Below, one piece after another: positions 1-15,100 of a stretch of 64,000 nt of DNA. The position numbers were made by a program, and so were the translations under genes. Within the stretch, counting starts at the first letter, position 1; each line of letters begins with the position of its first letter. The notes under the pieces were generated by a model. That model searched no databases, was not told where the DNA came from, and saw nothing but the letters and a program-made list of their open reading frames with translations. Origin of the DNA: Ornithodoros turicata (lineage: Eukaryota > Arthropoda > Arachnida > Ixodida > Argasidae); the NCBI RefSeq assembly GCF_037126465.1, contig NC_088208.1, positions 41,826,685 through 41,890,684 of the forward strand, in the 5' to 3' direction.

Positions 1-57
1 GTAATTCTACAGTCCTACAGAATAGCCTCTGCTCATACTGTCTGTTTTACCACTTAG

Positions 58-125
58 GGAAGCATACACCCTTTTGTTTGGCACCAATCCTCTCAACAGA
101 CAGAAATTAGAAATAAGCAAACTTG
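58..125 (+). CDS. HDAC4: HDAC4 exon (first in window)
   Basis: Acceptor ttag before 58 and donor gtaagt at 126. Encodes [20 protein letters not shown], matching the [15 protein letters not shown] region of vertebrate HDAC4. It enters with the last base of a codon and leaves in phase 1, so an upstream coding exon must exist outside the window. Confidence 0.9.
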
Positions 126-3100
126 GTAAGTACATTCCCCAATAGGCTCTTGATCTCTCTGCATTATGCGCTTGCCAGCTACAATCAGTGCCCTTCAAAC
201 TTGCCTAAATTATGTTGATAATAACAGCAAGTCAGCTTAAAAGAATATTCTTTGAGGTCACTATAGTTACTGCAGATAAATTGGGCATTAATGCCTTGAG
301 TAGAAATTAGAGCTGTGTGAATAGCAAAATTTTGAAATGGAATCAAACGTCTTACCGACACTGGGAATTGAGATTTTCAATATCTTACTACGGAAAATTG
401 TGTGGAAGTGTGTCGTACTATGGGGAAAAAAACTGTGCCCGTTGCGTGCCTTCTGAGTCTCCCGTGTCTCCCAGTAGTCCATACGCGCCCTCCAACCTCC
501 CGTAAAATCGGGGCCTTGAACTTGTCTGTCATTTTCCGTTTTCCTTTAAATGCTGCCCTAATGTATTCCAGCCCGTAACACAAAGGGTAAGGTGGTGAGC
601 AGCGAACCACATAATGCCACATAGCATCCGTGGCTGGAGGTCACGACAGATCGCTTGTTTGATTGTGTCCATGTTTTTTGAGAAGGCTCACTATAGTCCT
701 ATCATCAATCCTGTCTTGTATGGTAGTTTCGTTTCCTCCAATGGCGTTCTCCAAACAGAAGAAGAAATAACCGCATGTATTTCCCACGTGCGATGTGCCT
801 TTTCACGGGTTTTCTGGTTGAGCACAACCTGTCGCGGAGTGTAAGCGACCACATGTGACCGCTGTTCCATAAGACGTCCCCAAAATGTGATGAAGCTAAG
901 TGCAAAGATCTGGTTTTATTTCTGAGCCGTGAAACGGTAAAATCGGGTGATGAGAGTGATCAACTTGTAATGTTCATTTTCAGTTTTTTTCGGGTCTTAC
1001 CACAAGAGGTGATGATGCAAATCGGGGGTAATAACGGGTTTTACCCTAAAACATAGGGCCCTAATTATATTTCAGCTTGGCGTAAAATTCATTGCGTTGC
1101 TATTCCTATTGCACAACAGGTTTTACTCACTATACAGACATTTTTTGGGGCTGGCTCGGTCTCATCCACAATGCTGATGTGAAAGTGTGCCAACGCAGCT
1201 GCTACACTATCTTTCAGAAATATTGGAAAAATATTGGAAAACTCCAAATGCTGTTCAAATAGCATTTCATTTCACTTTATTTTTCCGTACACAAGATGGA
1301 CGGAGGCGAGGCAAAAAGCTTAGGGAAGCTTGAGAGGAGCCTTGCCCCCGGATTACAGTAGCAGCAACTGTTTAAAAAGACAGAACCGGAGATGAGCCAC
1401 GTTGGTTTCGGCTAATAGAAGATGACGGTTAGGGCAAAAACAAGAATACAGTAGAATCTCGTTAATTCGAAATCGCTTAATTCGAACCTCCGGATAATTC
1501 GAACTCTCGTCCGAGTCCCGTCTAAGGCACATGTATTTCAATGGGGGAGACACTCCCGGTAATTCAAACAGACGAGCGTATACACCGCATAATTCGAACA
1601 AACAGCGCTCGCGCGTCAGACAGGAACGGGTCACAGCGCCCCATATCTCCCTGATTATTGACCTTCCGTACGCTTCCCGTCCTCTTTCCGCATTTTGCGC
1701 TGTTCAAGGACGCTCTCCCCTCTTCACGACAGCAAGGAGTTTACGCAAACGCTTGCATTGTCCTTCTCCTCTTTCTCTCTCTTCCTCTTGAGACCCTCGT
1801 GAGGGTGGAGGAGGTGTGTGCGCGTGCCGTCACTCATTTTTATGACTTCGCGACTGTCAATATCGTTCTGCAACCCGTTCACTGACATCGTTTATTTCCC
1901 TAACGTGCACCATGTCAGCAGAGACGACGGCGTGGAGACTGGGCTCTTAACTGACGCGGACATCATCGACGCCGCGTGCGCCGGCGGGTTCAGGCGACTC
2001 AAGTCACGAACCTGTCTCGCGATCCAGTGCCTTTACCAAGTGCATCTGATGTAGCATCGGCGCTGGATATGACAATGCGCCATTTTTCTTCCGAGAAAAA
2101 TGCGGATGCCACTCTTGAACTTGTGTCCGAATCAAAGCGATGCTAACAGTCCCGCTAAAAGAAACTGTTGCAAGAGCGAAATACTGACTGCTTTCAACCT
2201 TAAGTCGCTTCATAATTTCTGTAAGTGAATTCTTGTGAACATATAAGTCCTGTATTTCCTTCAAAGTCGTAATGCGCGGCCGTGACGCTCTGGGAGTTTT
2301 CTCCGCCGTATCGGGAATGTAACGACGGTAGAGGCGGAGTTCGGCGGCAGTAACGATTTGAATTACGCCAATATAAATGCGTCTTGAAGTGACACCGGTA
2401 CCGCGAACGTAAAATACGACTCGAAGTGCGTCGCGACACATCTGCATGCGCTCCCTGCGCCCAAGCCCCCTTCCAGGAGAGCGTCTCCCGTTAGTTCGAA
2501 CTCCGGTTTATTCGAACAAATACCGCGGCCCCCTCGAGTTGGAATTAACGAGAGTCCACTGTAATACATTTTGTACAAAATCAGAGAAACAGACATAGAA
2601 ACAAAACTCAAGTAGAACACATCTAACATGCAAAAGGGAACACATCAATAATTGATCCACGGCATGACGGCTGTACACTCCTTACGCTGTAGCACGCAAA
2701 AGCACCTGTAGTAGAGACCATCCTACACAATATCAGAATGCTAAAGGAGTGCCGTTGTGAACAGCTGAGCAAACCGATCCTGGCCGATCAAGTGCTATCA
2801 TTTGCCCTCATTATTTATTGAAATTTGGAGACATGCTTTTTTTCCATACATTTTTTCTCACCTCATCTCCATTTTTTAAAGCTATTTGTGTATTCGATGT
2901 GACGTTCACAGGGATTGAAGAATCTTCATCATTAGAGTCGCGTTGGTTTTGAGTGACTGCCAATGTAAATGCGTATACCTCAAACGTGAGTGCATACAGG
3001 GGGCGGCACGAAATGTGTCATTTGACCATTATAAGAAAACGGCTTAACGGAAAAATATGGGGTAAACAACTTTCTTCTGGACGTCTGGACGTGTAACGTC

Positions 3101-6100
3101 TTTTTTTGTCAGAATTAGATTGCTCGTGGAGAATTTGGCCTAATCAGTCGCAGAAAATGCTTCGTGGAACGATTGTTATACCCGTAAAAGTTGCACGAAA
3201 ATTTAGTTTTAGTTGCGGGTATGCGAACGACGCACAAAGTCGGGCGTCAGATCAGCGGCAAGAGAGGAGGACAGTCCCCGCCCAGGTGAGAGACAGAAGC
3301 TGCGAAAAGAAAGAAAGATATCCTGTGGAAAAAGTTTTCATAAAGTGTTCCTCACCTCAAAAATTTTTTTTTAATTTTCACACCTCACCTCAAATTTTTC
3401 CATAGGTTTCCTCATCTCACCTCAAACATCACCAGAAAAGTTGCCCCTCACCTCACCTCACCTCAAATATTGTGAAGTGAGGGTGAGGAAACCCTCACCC
3501 TCGCACGCTCGTGAGGGTGCCCACTTCTGTATGTTGGCATATGCCACGCTAAAATGCATCGGAGGTTTTACTTTTTGGTTCCCTTCTCAAAAATAACCTT
3601 TTTGGTCTTCCAAATGAAAAATTTAGACTACTTTGATTCCAGAGTGGGGAATTCTGTGGTGGGAATATAACCTTGCCCAGTTATTTTCATTCATATTCAG
3701 TGTTCATTCAATCAAATGCACACACATCAGCTTTTCGTGTGTTTTTTTCTTTTTTTTCTGGGGGGGGGGGGGTTCAGGGATCTTCCTAGCATCCCCTATA
3801 CCTCCATAAGACTCCCCCAACAACCCCCACCTCTCTAGCAACACCACTCCACATCGACTTCCAGAAAGGGCAAAAAGCCAGAAAAGCTGCAAATATGGGT
3901 GCCCCCCCCACAGAACAGTTCCCACAGGGTGTTAAAAATGATCTGTGTGCTACTTTAAAGGAGCCCAGAAGGCCATCTCAAAGATTTGCTGTTTCTAATG
4001 CATTATGAAAGAACTTGACAAAAAAAAAAATGTGTGTGCAACATTCTGCCTAGAAAAAAATGCACTCGAATATTGACACACGTTGTTACGGGTTTTCTTT
4101 TGTCATCTCCACGTATGAGAAGGCTGTAATTGGTTGATGGGAACATTTTTGTAAATTTTTGTATGGTATTGAATGTCCTTGAAGCAGTGTTAAGCAGATG
4201 AGAGGCATATTTTCAAGTATCTAAAGTAGAATTGTGGACAGCAGAGCTACCCATCAAAAGCTTCGTAATGCTCCCGTGTGGCGGCATTGGAGTTGACTCT
4301 GACACCACCTGGAATGAGCTGCACACAGCCAGTGCTGCCCGGATGGCTGCAGGATGTGTCACGGAACTGGCCCTTAAGGTTGCCACTGGAGAAGCCAGGG
4401 TAAGCATTTGTTGTCCTTATCTGAGCAGTTGTGTGAGGACATTCTACTTTCAGAATGGGTTTGCCGTAGTGAGACCTCCGGGACACCATGCCGAGCCTCA
4501 GCAGGCCATGTGAGTTCTCTGAGAATCAAGAAATACTTGGCTATGCCTCGCAACATTCGCATGCAACATGCTTGACTAACTGTCCTCTACCTGATGACTC
4601 CCACAAGCACTCCTTAACTCAGTGGTTCCCAAACTTTCCCTAGTAGCACAAAACGATTTGTAAACATCTTTAAAAAGTGTTGGCAAGACTGCTTTTTCGT
4701 ATAGAAGACTTCTTCCATCTTGTCTACATCGTGTCTTCTAGCTTTGGTTAAGTTGATGTTTATTGAAGTCTTGAAGACGTCATCTGGGCTGTCTTGAAGA
4801 CATTTATTATATGTTTAAAAAACATTCCTTGTAAGAGTCTTGAAGACGTTTGTTATACGTCTACAATACATCTGTTGCGAGTGTCTTGAAGACTTCTCTC
4901 ATAGGTTTACAAAATGTCTGTTGTTGCTGTCTTGAAGACGCTTACTGTATTCGTAAAAAACGTCTGTTGTGGGAGTCCTGAAGACGTCTGTTATACGTTT
5001 AAAAACATCCGTAGTGGTTGTCTCGAAGAAGTGTTTTGTACGTTTACAAGACGTCTGTTGTGGGTGCCTTGAAGATGTTTATTATGTTTAAAAAACATCC
5101 ATACTTAGGCTGTGAATTTCACACATCACATGTTCATTGACTGACACATCACTTCATGATCTTCACAATGCACGCTGATCGTTCCAGAAGGACAAACACC
5201 ACGTTCAGGGTCGAGTTGGATTCCAAGTAGAAGGGATACCTCTTGATTAAGACGTCTGCATTTTTGTTGCCAGCTGACAAATTCAAGCGAATGCTTCTTT
5301 CTTTCCATTGCACTTGATGAAATAGCATATTATGTCAGCCTGACGACATCTGAAGCCTTCATGTCTAGTACAAATGGTGCAATTCACGTTAAATTACAGA
5401 ACAGGCTAATTAGTGCATGCACTTTTTCCAGCCCTACCCTTAGTGCACAAAAAGACTCAGCTTCACACCTCACTCACAAAAATACGAAGCAATCAGCTAC
5501 ACTGCACAAGATATAGTGGCCGGGAGATATGTACAGGAAGAAGCTAGTATATGCCGTACACACCTTTTACGTCGACCTTCAGAACTTTCACACACGTTAC
5601 TTGCAAAGAAAAGTTCTCCACACTACCTAGAAAAACGAATTCAAGTTACTTTGTCCCTACTTCAATCGATTGTAGATTGGTACATACCAAACGTTGAGCG
5701 CAGTTGAGTGCCGTCTCGCTGATAAAACATACACTCAAAAATCAAAACCTTCTCTCAACCACCATCAGGTACAAACCTCCCGCCAGATCCAAAATGGCGA
5801 GCGTGGGACCATCTAAGGTGCAGGCGGAAGAGCAGAGATAGAGCGAGGGGGAATGGGTTGGCTTGGCATGTGCGGCATAGTTGGCATGATCGTCCGAGGC
5901 TGATGTTCTAAATTCATCAGTGTGTTAATCGTGATAGAAAGCAATAAAATGCTGTGTTCTGTTACGCGAAGGGCAATAATAAGCACATACAAATGCTGAA
6001 AAACTGAACAACATCACAGAATGTGGTGCAACACTTCGACGAACGCACTCAAAGACTTCAGTTCCACCTCAAGACAAAGTATAAATGCAATACATTTCCA

Positions 6101-9100
6101 GAACGTCCTTCCTCTTAGCATGCGTCTTCAAACAGAGCCAAGATAATTGACACAAACAGAACATGGGTGCATCTTTCAAGCAGAAACGGCAGGTGTTTAC
6201 AGGTCGCCTTCCTTTAGGATACACCTTTAACACAGCGATGCCGAAAACCTATTATGAAAGAGAAAAACTGTACATCTACAAATGTAAATGAACGACATTT
6301 ACAGGAGGTTTTCCTTTCGCATACGTCTTTAACAGAAAAGACGGAGACTTATTATAAACGGAAAATCTGTACGTCATGCAAACGGACGATGTTTACAGGA
6401 AGATTTTCTTAAGCATACTCCTTTAACAGAGACAGCGAAATCGTACTACAAACGAAAAATCAGTAAGTCTTGCAAACACAACCGGACAACGTTTAGGGGA
6501 AGTTTTTTCTTTAGCATATGTCTTTCACAGAGATGCCGACGACGTAGTATAAACGGAGAATTGATAAGTCTTAAAAACGTTTCCTAAATTGCGCCTACTA
6601 GACGTCGCGTTGACATCCTGATCATCTTGGATCCCAACCTGATGAAATAAAGACGTTTTTGCAACTAGGGTTCCTACCCTGCGACTAGTCAAAACCACAA
6701 GATATCCCGTCGCGACCTCCTTTGCCAGTGATATCACGAACCAGCTGGGTGATTGCCACCTGTGATGAGATGAGTGTACAGCTCATGCTTCGCCACTCAA
6801 CTTTTGAAGATGTGCAGTATCCCACGTCTGTTGCTTTCAAGAGTACCTTTCATGGCATTGTTCATATTGTTCACAGTGTTCTCCATGATGAACTAAAATA
6901 ACAGTTTAAGAAAGGGCAAAGTTGAACTGCCATCATTGGATGCACTTGCCATAGTGGCTTTTCAGCCCCCCATGAAAGATCATAACAAGAGACAGATTCC
7001 ATTGGTGTCTTTACATCACTCAGATCTGCGCACAGACCACAATATGTGGAAGGACACATCTGAGCTCAAAATCTCAGGTAATGAATTGGATCCAGCTAAC
7101 TTTGGGTTGCACGTCTCTTTCTTAAAATTGCTTGGTCCCTGGCCAAATCCCAACATTTTTGGACACCATAGGACTTGGATCCTTGTTGTGAAAGGGCTCA
7201 TTACTTCATTCCCCATATCACTAGCAGCAATGGGGTAGAGTTTCCCATTCATCATTTCAAAATAAAGTTGTTGGGTTGCACCTCTCCCTTGCCTCACAAT
7301 GGATCACAGCTCCATGCCATTTGACCAGGTTATGTTTACCTTGCCAGCTTGCTACACCCAGTTGGGATAATGGTGCTTCCAAGTAATGTGCCATTTTAGC
7401 TGATGATGGATGATAAGAAGGATGATGCGGATATGCAAAGTGGGCCTTTAAAGTTATGGCTGCGCTAAGAGCGCTGTTCCAGGTAGCCCAACACCGTGCT
7501 TGGTATGAGCAGAAAGGCTACTTCCAGATAAACTACAGGAAACAGCAGCCAAGTGCAGAAAAAGTGGAGAGAATTTCAACTACACGTTCGCAAAACATAC
7601 AAGCTCAGGAAGCAAACAGGGAATACTACACCATAGCATTGACAGTATGTGAGGAAAGAATTAGATCAGAGGGTAGAGGGCATGCAAGTTGACAAGTGCA
7701 ATGCTCTGAATTTTTAAGATACAGTCAACCCTCGATTTATGAACACCCTCGGTTCCCCGAAAAATCGTTCATAAATCGAGGGATTCATAAATCGAAAATT
7801 CCGTTAAGTGAGTACTATCGAGCAAATGGAACGGTACTTCCGAGTTGGTATTGTGTTTATAATGCAATATATTGTGTAATTTTGCTTTGGACCATGCCTT
7901 CTGCTGTGTCAATTTAGGTCAGGAAGACTTGTGCAAAAACCTGTTTGTTGTTCGGATTTCGAGGAGTTAAGAACCGAGGGTGCAATACCTCGAAAACGTT
8001 TTGTCTGTTCAGGCGTCATTCATAAGACCACAAATAATCCCTGTGAAAGTTTTGGTTGGCCTCGGAATGATCCGTTCATAAATTGAGGGCAAAAACTCTG
8101 CACAACTCCTAGTTGGTTCCCAGAAATTCCATTCATTATTCGAATATCGAGGTTCATAAAACGAGGGAAAAATACATGTAAAAAGTTTGGTTCCTCGTGC
8201 TAGTGTTCATAAAACGAGGGAATTCATAAATCGAAGGTTCATAAATCGAGGGTTGACTGTATAACTACTATAATTTTGATATCCAGCACTGCTATGTTGG
8301 AAAGAAAATAATCCAAGAGGTCGATTGGAGCAAGCTGCTTGATTTTGCGTGAAATCACCCATTTGACATGGAAAACAAATTTGGATTCAAAATGATTTTA
8401 TTTACCCACACAAATTTATATCCCTGGTGGATTTGGGTTACAGTATGTTTATGGTCATTGGTAAAATGGGGATTTGATTTCAATCAGATTTGTGTCACCA
8501 TATCCATATCACTGGTACTACTTGTGTTCTATAAGGACTAGAAAAAAATGTTAAACTGTAAAGTGCTGCACCTCTTTCATCCTTCTGAAATTACATAGAA
8601 CCTGTTAAAATGTTGGGACCACAAGGTTCAACTAAGTTGATCCCAAGAAAAGCTGTTCTCTCCCCTTGTCCTTGTCCTCCTTGTCCTTGCTTGGTTCAAC
8701 TCCATTACAAAGTCTGGATATCTCAGAGTTTGTGTTCATTTCACAATCTCTTAGGAATGGGCTGGCTTTAGTACCCAAAAAGATAAATGTGGCATCAGAC
8801 CTCACTGAGCAGTGTATGTGTCAGGTGTGAACAGCGCCTGCAATGAATGCCCTAAACTGGATCCTCCTTGAGAGCATCTCACACCCAGCAGTCACATGCT
8901 TAAGCAGGAAGTTAGTGTTGCACATTGCATATATGAGTGGCAGTTTTTCAGTGTATCTTCAGGTCAAATGGGGGTGTGCTAGCAATACATCCACAAGTAG
9001 TGCCTGTACCTACCAAGCTAACCTCTTGCTCACATCAATTTTGCTATCTTTTTCATACAACCCATTTCACCAGACCACCTGTAGTTTTCAGTTGAATATC

Positions 9101-12100
9101 CTAGAGAATCCGGTTATGTCTGACAGAATCCTGATATCCCAGAGTTAAGAATCCACTTGCTCAAAATCCCAATGTTGGCTCTGCCGATAACAAAAGTGGG
9201 GGAACTGTAGTCAACAAACTTTGTTATTACTACAGCACTATATAGGTTTCTCTTGACCGTAAACTAACCAACGCCACTTCATTTTCTGTTACTCCTGCGA
9301 GTCTGCCCTGCTAAGCCTAACAGTCGCTAAAATGATTTTCTTTGTTATTTTTCGCGAGATAATCCCACCTGTGGCATGAACATTGGCATTGGTCCGGCTT
9401 TCATAAACTGATATCTACGTGAGATATAAAATTAAGAGCATAGGTAGAAAGAATGCAGGTTTCACTCAGACGCATTTTTTTCTCACTTGGGTGCGCACTA
9501 GTTTGGCGTCTGTAATGGCCATCACTTGGACCTTTCTACTACGTAAGTACCGTGCCATAGGCTATGACCCTGCGTGATATTTATTATCTCTGACCAGCGA
9601 AACGTTCCATAAAAAAAGCGCTGCCTGTCCAATTTTGTGCACCCTGTCTGTGCCGGTCATCTTTGTAAAGCCACAATAAAGTACATACTAAATGTAACCT
9701 TAATGTTCGCTCTTTTTAATGGTATGCGGCACAAGTTCTTGTCATGCGCCATTCAGCGTAAATTCGCACCGGAGTTGACATAGGTACAGAAAAACCAGTG
9801 GAATGGTGGTAGGTAACCATGGGAGGTGGTGGGTTGGAATCTTACCACCGGCTGTGCTGTGTCTGGTTTTCCCTGCGTTTTCTGTCGGCACAGTTTCCAC
9901 AGAACGCTTAAAGCCCTGAGTCCTCTCTCCATCTGTCCACATCTGTACGCAGCTCATACTCACAGTTGCTGCGCGTTACTAACACGGAATAAAAGAAAAT
10001 AAGTACGGAAATTTTGTCAGTTCACGAAGCACGTGCTCAAAAAGGCCATTTTTTTTATTTGACAAGGAAAAAGTGTGATTCATGGCGAATGCTTTGGCTT
10101 CATTGTGATAGCAAATTTATATGTGGTAAACGGGCTGAGTTACGGTGGGTAGAAGGTGCCCCACTCTTGTATGTTTTCCCACTTTTATCTGTGCTGAGCT
10201 GGTGCTTGATTCCCAACACAAGTCCAAGTTTCAAATGAGAACATACTGAAATATAAAAATGAAGACTGGGAATGACGATGCTGACGTGTTCAATTTTTTC
10301 ACCTGCATTACCACATGAGCCTACTCGATTCACATTATCAAAAGTAAGGAATGTGTAAATACATTAACGCGCACTTCTTTTCACTGTTACTTTTACCGAA
10401 ACACACTTGCTCATTAGAATTTTAAAATGTAACCTGTGTACTCGAAAGTAATGTAGTATCTGTATTTCGTGATCACAGATGCACAGCAGTGCAGACAGAT
10501 GGCACCACCTAAGGTGATTTTCATTAGTGCAGTCCCAGTACCATAAATACAATTCCCTGTCCAACTGAGCCTTAGAAAAAGACCAGAGTGACTTTGTGAG
10601 TGTTTCCCGTTTGGAGCACTGAGAAGAGTTGAGGGCCGCACCAGTAATGTGACTCAAGACAGGAACTGTTCCAGGTGCCCTGACTTGTGTGACAATTGTG
10701 TGGCTTGAGCCATCATCTTCTGCACTTGACACTGAGTATGTCTCTTGTGAGGAAAATTTCCATCTGATGGAATTATATCTGTTATTGAGCGACAAATGTA
10801 GTTGGATCACTTTGGATCAAGTGGTATCGTTCCGGGTATTAAAAGAAACCGAATAGCTATGCCTCGTTCCTCTTTCCTTTTTTTTTCTTTTTAGGGAGAG
10901 GTGATGTGTCTGAATTCAATATGATTGCACTTGAAATTTGGACTTGTGTTGTGATTCAAGTGTCAGCTTGGTGCAGACAAAGTTGGGAAAACTAAGTGAT
11001 ACATGGCACGTCGGTTCGACAAATATTGCGGAACAAACAGAGCACTTACAAGAGCGGGTATGATGTCACGTAGCTGGCTCGAAGGAAAATTGGCTCACAT
11101 CTGCCCGCTTTGAGTCTGGAGGTCCTTCCCACAATTCCTGAGCTAGAAGATGGAGACTATTTTGAAATAGTTTTTGTCTATACCACCTTGCTGCTCGAAT
11201 CAGATTGTTGAATTAGTCACGAGTGCTTAAATTTTTCCCCTGATGTAAAAGAATTACGGCACAGTTACGACTCGTGTAACATGAAATTCAGCATCAGCTG
11301 TGTGTGTGGTGAAGTGAGGCTGGATGAAAGTGTGTAGACAAATTTATTTTAGCTTGATGAGTATTGATTTGTGGTCACTGAAATGGTTGACTGAATGGTT
11401 GTGGTCTGAAATAGTTGTGAAATGGTTGACAAGGTGAGGGTTGTCCTGAACGAGGGGGCTGTTCTGAAACACCAGATCTGTGCATGAGCCATGTCTAGTT
11501 GTGGGTTGGCGGATGTCTGTGCACAACAGAAGGTCCAGTTTTTTTTTACATATCGCTTGGGAAAGTGGTGTTCTTGGCCAGAGAAACGTCCACGTTGAAG
11601 TCTCCAACAGTGAGAAGCTCATGCGTGCTAGTACATAAAGTCGAGCTAAAGCTAGTACACAATAAAGTCGCAGATGCCTTCTGGCACGGCGAGAAGTGGG
11701 AAGGCACAAATTTCTCCGATGTCATCTCCAGAAAGGGTGACTTCAAGTGGTGTAGCCAGTACTCTGGCACGCAGTCAAATGGTAACTCTGTTGCCCACTG
11801 CGATGCACCCCGCAGCAGTACTTATAGCCATCTTCATCCACGTCTCTGAAAGACACACAAGTGATGTCTTACAGAGGAACTAGTCGTCTGTGTGAAGCTG
11901 TACGGAGCGTACATTTAGGGCTGCGGGTGTCAACGAGTGCGTAGTGATGGTGCGTAGGTGGTGCTTTTGCAATTGATGAAACTCGTCCGCCAAAGTTCTG
12001 TCGATATTCGCCTTTTCGTGATAGAAGTTCAAGTCATTGCCAGCTCACTCAGCTATATCACTTTCCATCAATACCGGTTCGATACTGGCGGGATTCTCCA

Positions 12101-15100
12101 CTTACACCCGGTGCTGAGCGCACATGATAGAGTTTTGTGTGTACATGCGAATGCCGCGATCTCAGGAACGTCTCCACTAAAATTATACATGCTGTAAAGT
12201 TGTACAAATAACATAACTCGTGCATTTTTATAACCCCGCTGTCGTTTTTGTTCATGGCCGTTCCTGTGATAGTATCTTCCACTTGTCATAGTTTTTGTGC
12301 AGACGTGCAAATGCCGACGATGCGTAGCCAGTCAGGCAGTGCTGGCATCAATTCCCTCACCGCCACCACACGGGCACAGAGCTTTGTGGGTCATGGTCAT
12401 TCCAGTCATTCTAGCGTGCGCACTTGCTGCCTGCAACGGTACGTTCTGGACATGCCTGTGACCTCTGGTGTGTGTGTGGATCATGTCTTCGATTGTACTC
12501 CTCGGAAACAAAGCCATGAAATTCCTCCCTCATTGGGAACCACTGACCAATATAGTCTCTGAGGCCACCCTGTGTCTTTGATAAATTACATTTACTTTAT
12601 TTCGTATCGCAACTCAACCTCGTTCAGAGAGACTGAATAGCAAAATGTAAATGTCATGAGCGATTCCATTTCCACAAATTTTCGAAAGAACCCGCAAGGC
12701 TTCATAGTTTGGGATTCTCCAAGGGTAGGTGACGTCATCGAGATCGGGCTGCAGGCGTCATGTCTGCTAGTTGAGTCTGCCTGACGTGGAAGGTATCGCA
12801 GCTGCAGGTAGATGAATGCCAAAGTTAGCCCTTGGCCAATGAACGGCCACGAAATCTGAAATTGATTCCGAGGGTAGTTGGTCCCGTGTGTAAAAGATGC
12901 ACCTTGCAACGAGTTCCAACGGTAAAGACCTCGATGTCATCATATGAAACCTCTGATGGACGTTGCGGGACAAGCAGTGATCTTAACATATCGTAGATGT
13001 CTTTGCCACATAAACTTAGCAGAGCTGCTCACCATTTAGTACAAGTCGTGATTTCATCAGCCTCGAAATACAACTCGAGCCGTTCTACCCACGAGGTCCA
13101 GTTGGGACAAACTGTGAGACTCGCCCGACAGACATCTGGAATTGCAGACCCAAGGCTCGTAAGGTTTGTAGGAGGGCAACATGGAGATGCAGGACTATGC
13201 GAACGTCGTTTATTCCTTGGGAACAGAAAAGAAAGATGGGGCTGAACCAATGTACGCTATATTTCACATATATAACAACCTCATCAGATTGGAACAGTCT
13301 TTCACAGCACATTTCCACAATTGTTGACCACAAAGAATTCATAGCCACTATCACTTGACATTTCATGCCGACATTCAAACTACAAACTAATTTGATCATT
13401 ACTCTGACCTGTAGTTTGATCAATCTTAATTGCTTTGTGTTTTTGTTTTTTTGCTACGTATGTACTTACAACAAGTGTGTCCCCACTTCCTTCTGTAATG
13501 GCCTTCTAAGGCCTCTTGAAGGTACAATAAATGAAATGAAATATCTAACATTCGTCCTAGTGAGAAAGGTGGTTGACAAAAGGAAAAAAGAAGAAACACA
13601 AAACCTGTGAAATTGTCAAGATACACAGAAGTGAAACCTTCGAGCAATTGACATATGGGGTGAGACAGCAAACAGATGAATGGGGGAAAGTGATTAGAAC
13701 GTCTGGAGAGAATCAGGTTAAGTCTCACCGTGAGATGCATGGAGTCTAGGTCTTTTGTTACAACGTGATAAACTGTGATAAGGTAAGCTAACCTAACCTA
13801 ACACAGATACAGTGCACCAACTGGTAGCAGTCCACACAGCAATAGATATTGCACAATCGCATTGGCGTCCTTGTTCGGTCGCGTATGGAATTTTCTTTTC
13901 TCCTCAGTTTCCCCCGACCGAGAGATATCCGGTTCAATGATGTATGTCCACCCAGCTCTGACTCTGCTGAGAGTGAACAAACGGGAACAGTGAACAGGAG
14001 TGCCCCGAATGAAACCCACGTTCTTTGTATCTACATTCTTTATTTTATATATCACGAACCAAACCGTTTTGAAAAGCCGGAGCAACGCCAATGTTCATGG
14101 CACAGGTGGGGCAACCTCATAAAAAAAAAAAGGGGTGAAGCCCTGCATGAATTGAAATGAAATAGCCCTTCGATGAGCATCGAAAACACTCGAAGCGTGA
14201 ATGTTGCTCAATGATACACTACTTGGTCATTCCCAGTTCCTGCAGATAAGCTTAGATTTTGTGATTTTGGTATTGTGGATTTTGAAACAGCACGCATTGC
14301 TTGAAATCCCTTTCAACTAAACTCAATCCAACAACAAGCATACTGCTTATTTCGTTACGTTACTATACAATATTGCACTGGCACTATGCACTAGCTGTTA
14401 GAACATGAGTCATTTTCCCACATACTTGGAAAAACCTGCTCTGTTAACTAAGCACTGTAAAAACCGCAGACATTTGAGTGTGAATATGATTAAGGGGCTG
14501 GAGCCTACAAGGATGCCTTGGATCCTTTTATATGAGTCGGCAAATTGCACAACCACACCGTTAGCACACTGTATGAAAAGTGTGTTAGATGCTGGAGGTA
14601 CAAAGCAGAGAGCTGCCTTGTAGTTCCACATTCTGTGGGGTGTCAGTTAACCAACTAAACTCGTTTTATGTCACCCTCTGGAGATACGACCGAGCACACG
14701 CGCAAATATCTTGATTAGATTGTATTGTCTTGTAAGGGAAACCCTTTGCTGAGCGTCCATTTCACTGACTGCCACAATGATTGATCATTAAACCATGGGC
14801 ACACCGAGGCAGCTTGATGAGCAAAGCATGTGCATAGCCTTTCATAGCCCTTTAGCCGTCCTTTAGTTTGGACAAAATTTTGACTATGGGAATGGCCAAC
14901 ACATTAGGCGTGCTCAGGAACCAGGAAAGATGCGAGCCGCATCTTTTTTCCATTCAGAGTTTGGTGCACACGAATGCAGGCTGATGAGACACTGGGACAA
15001 CAACTGAAAAAGTGGGACCTTGTGGGAAAGGTCCTCCGTTAAGAGTTTCACCTCTATGTAAAGGTAAAACTCAGTTTGAATGCGTAGTCGATGGGAAAAT

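Larger units (their letters stand above)
126..4229 (+). other. HDAC4 intron with a pogo-like element and CCTCA-rich hairpin
   Basis: Contains the TA-flanked element 1449-2561 and the 3340-3530 low-complexity block. The rest (126-1448, 2562-3339) shows only short ORFs without motifs; nothing else recognised. Confidence 0.6.

Noticed and set aside
2004..2447. 147-residue minus-strand ORF inside the pogo-like element
   Set aside because: No transposase motif on this strand; the transposase-like trace is on the + strand, so this is probably a shadow frame.
10364..10810. 148-residue minus-strand ORF
   Set aside because: No recognisable domain, atypical composition, and it lies in a repeat-filled intron; length alone is not enough.
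12248..12562. 104-residue + strand ORF
   Set aside because: No family motif and flanked by antisense retroelement remnants; likely part of degraded repeat.
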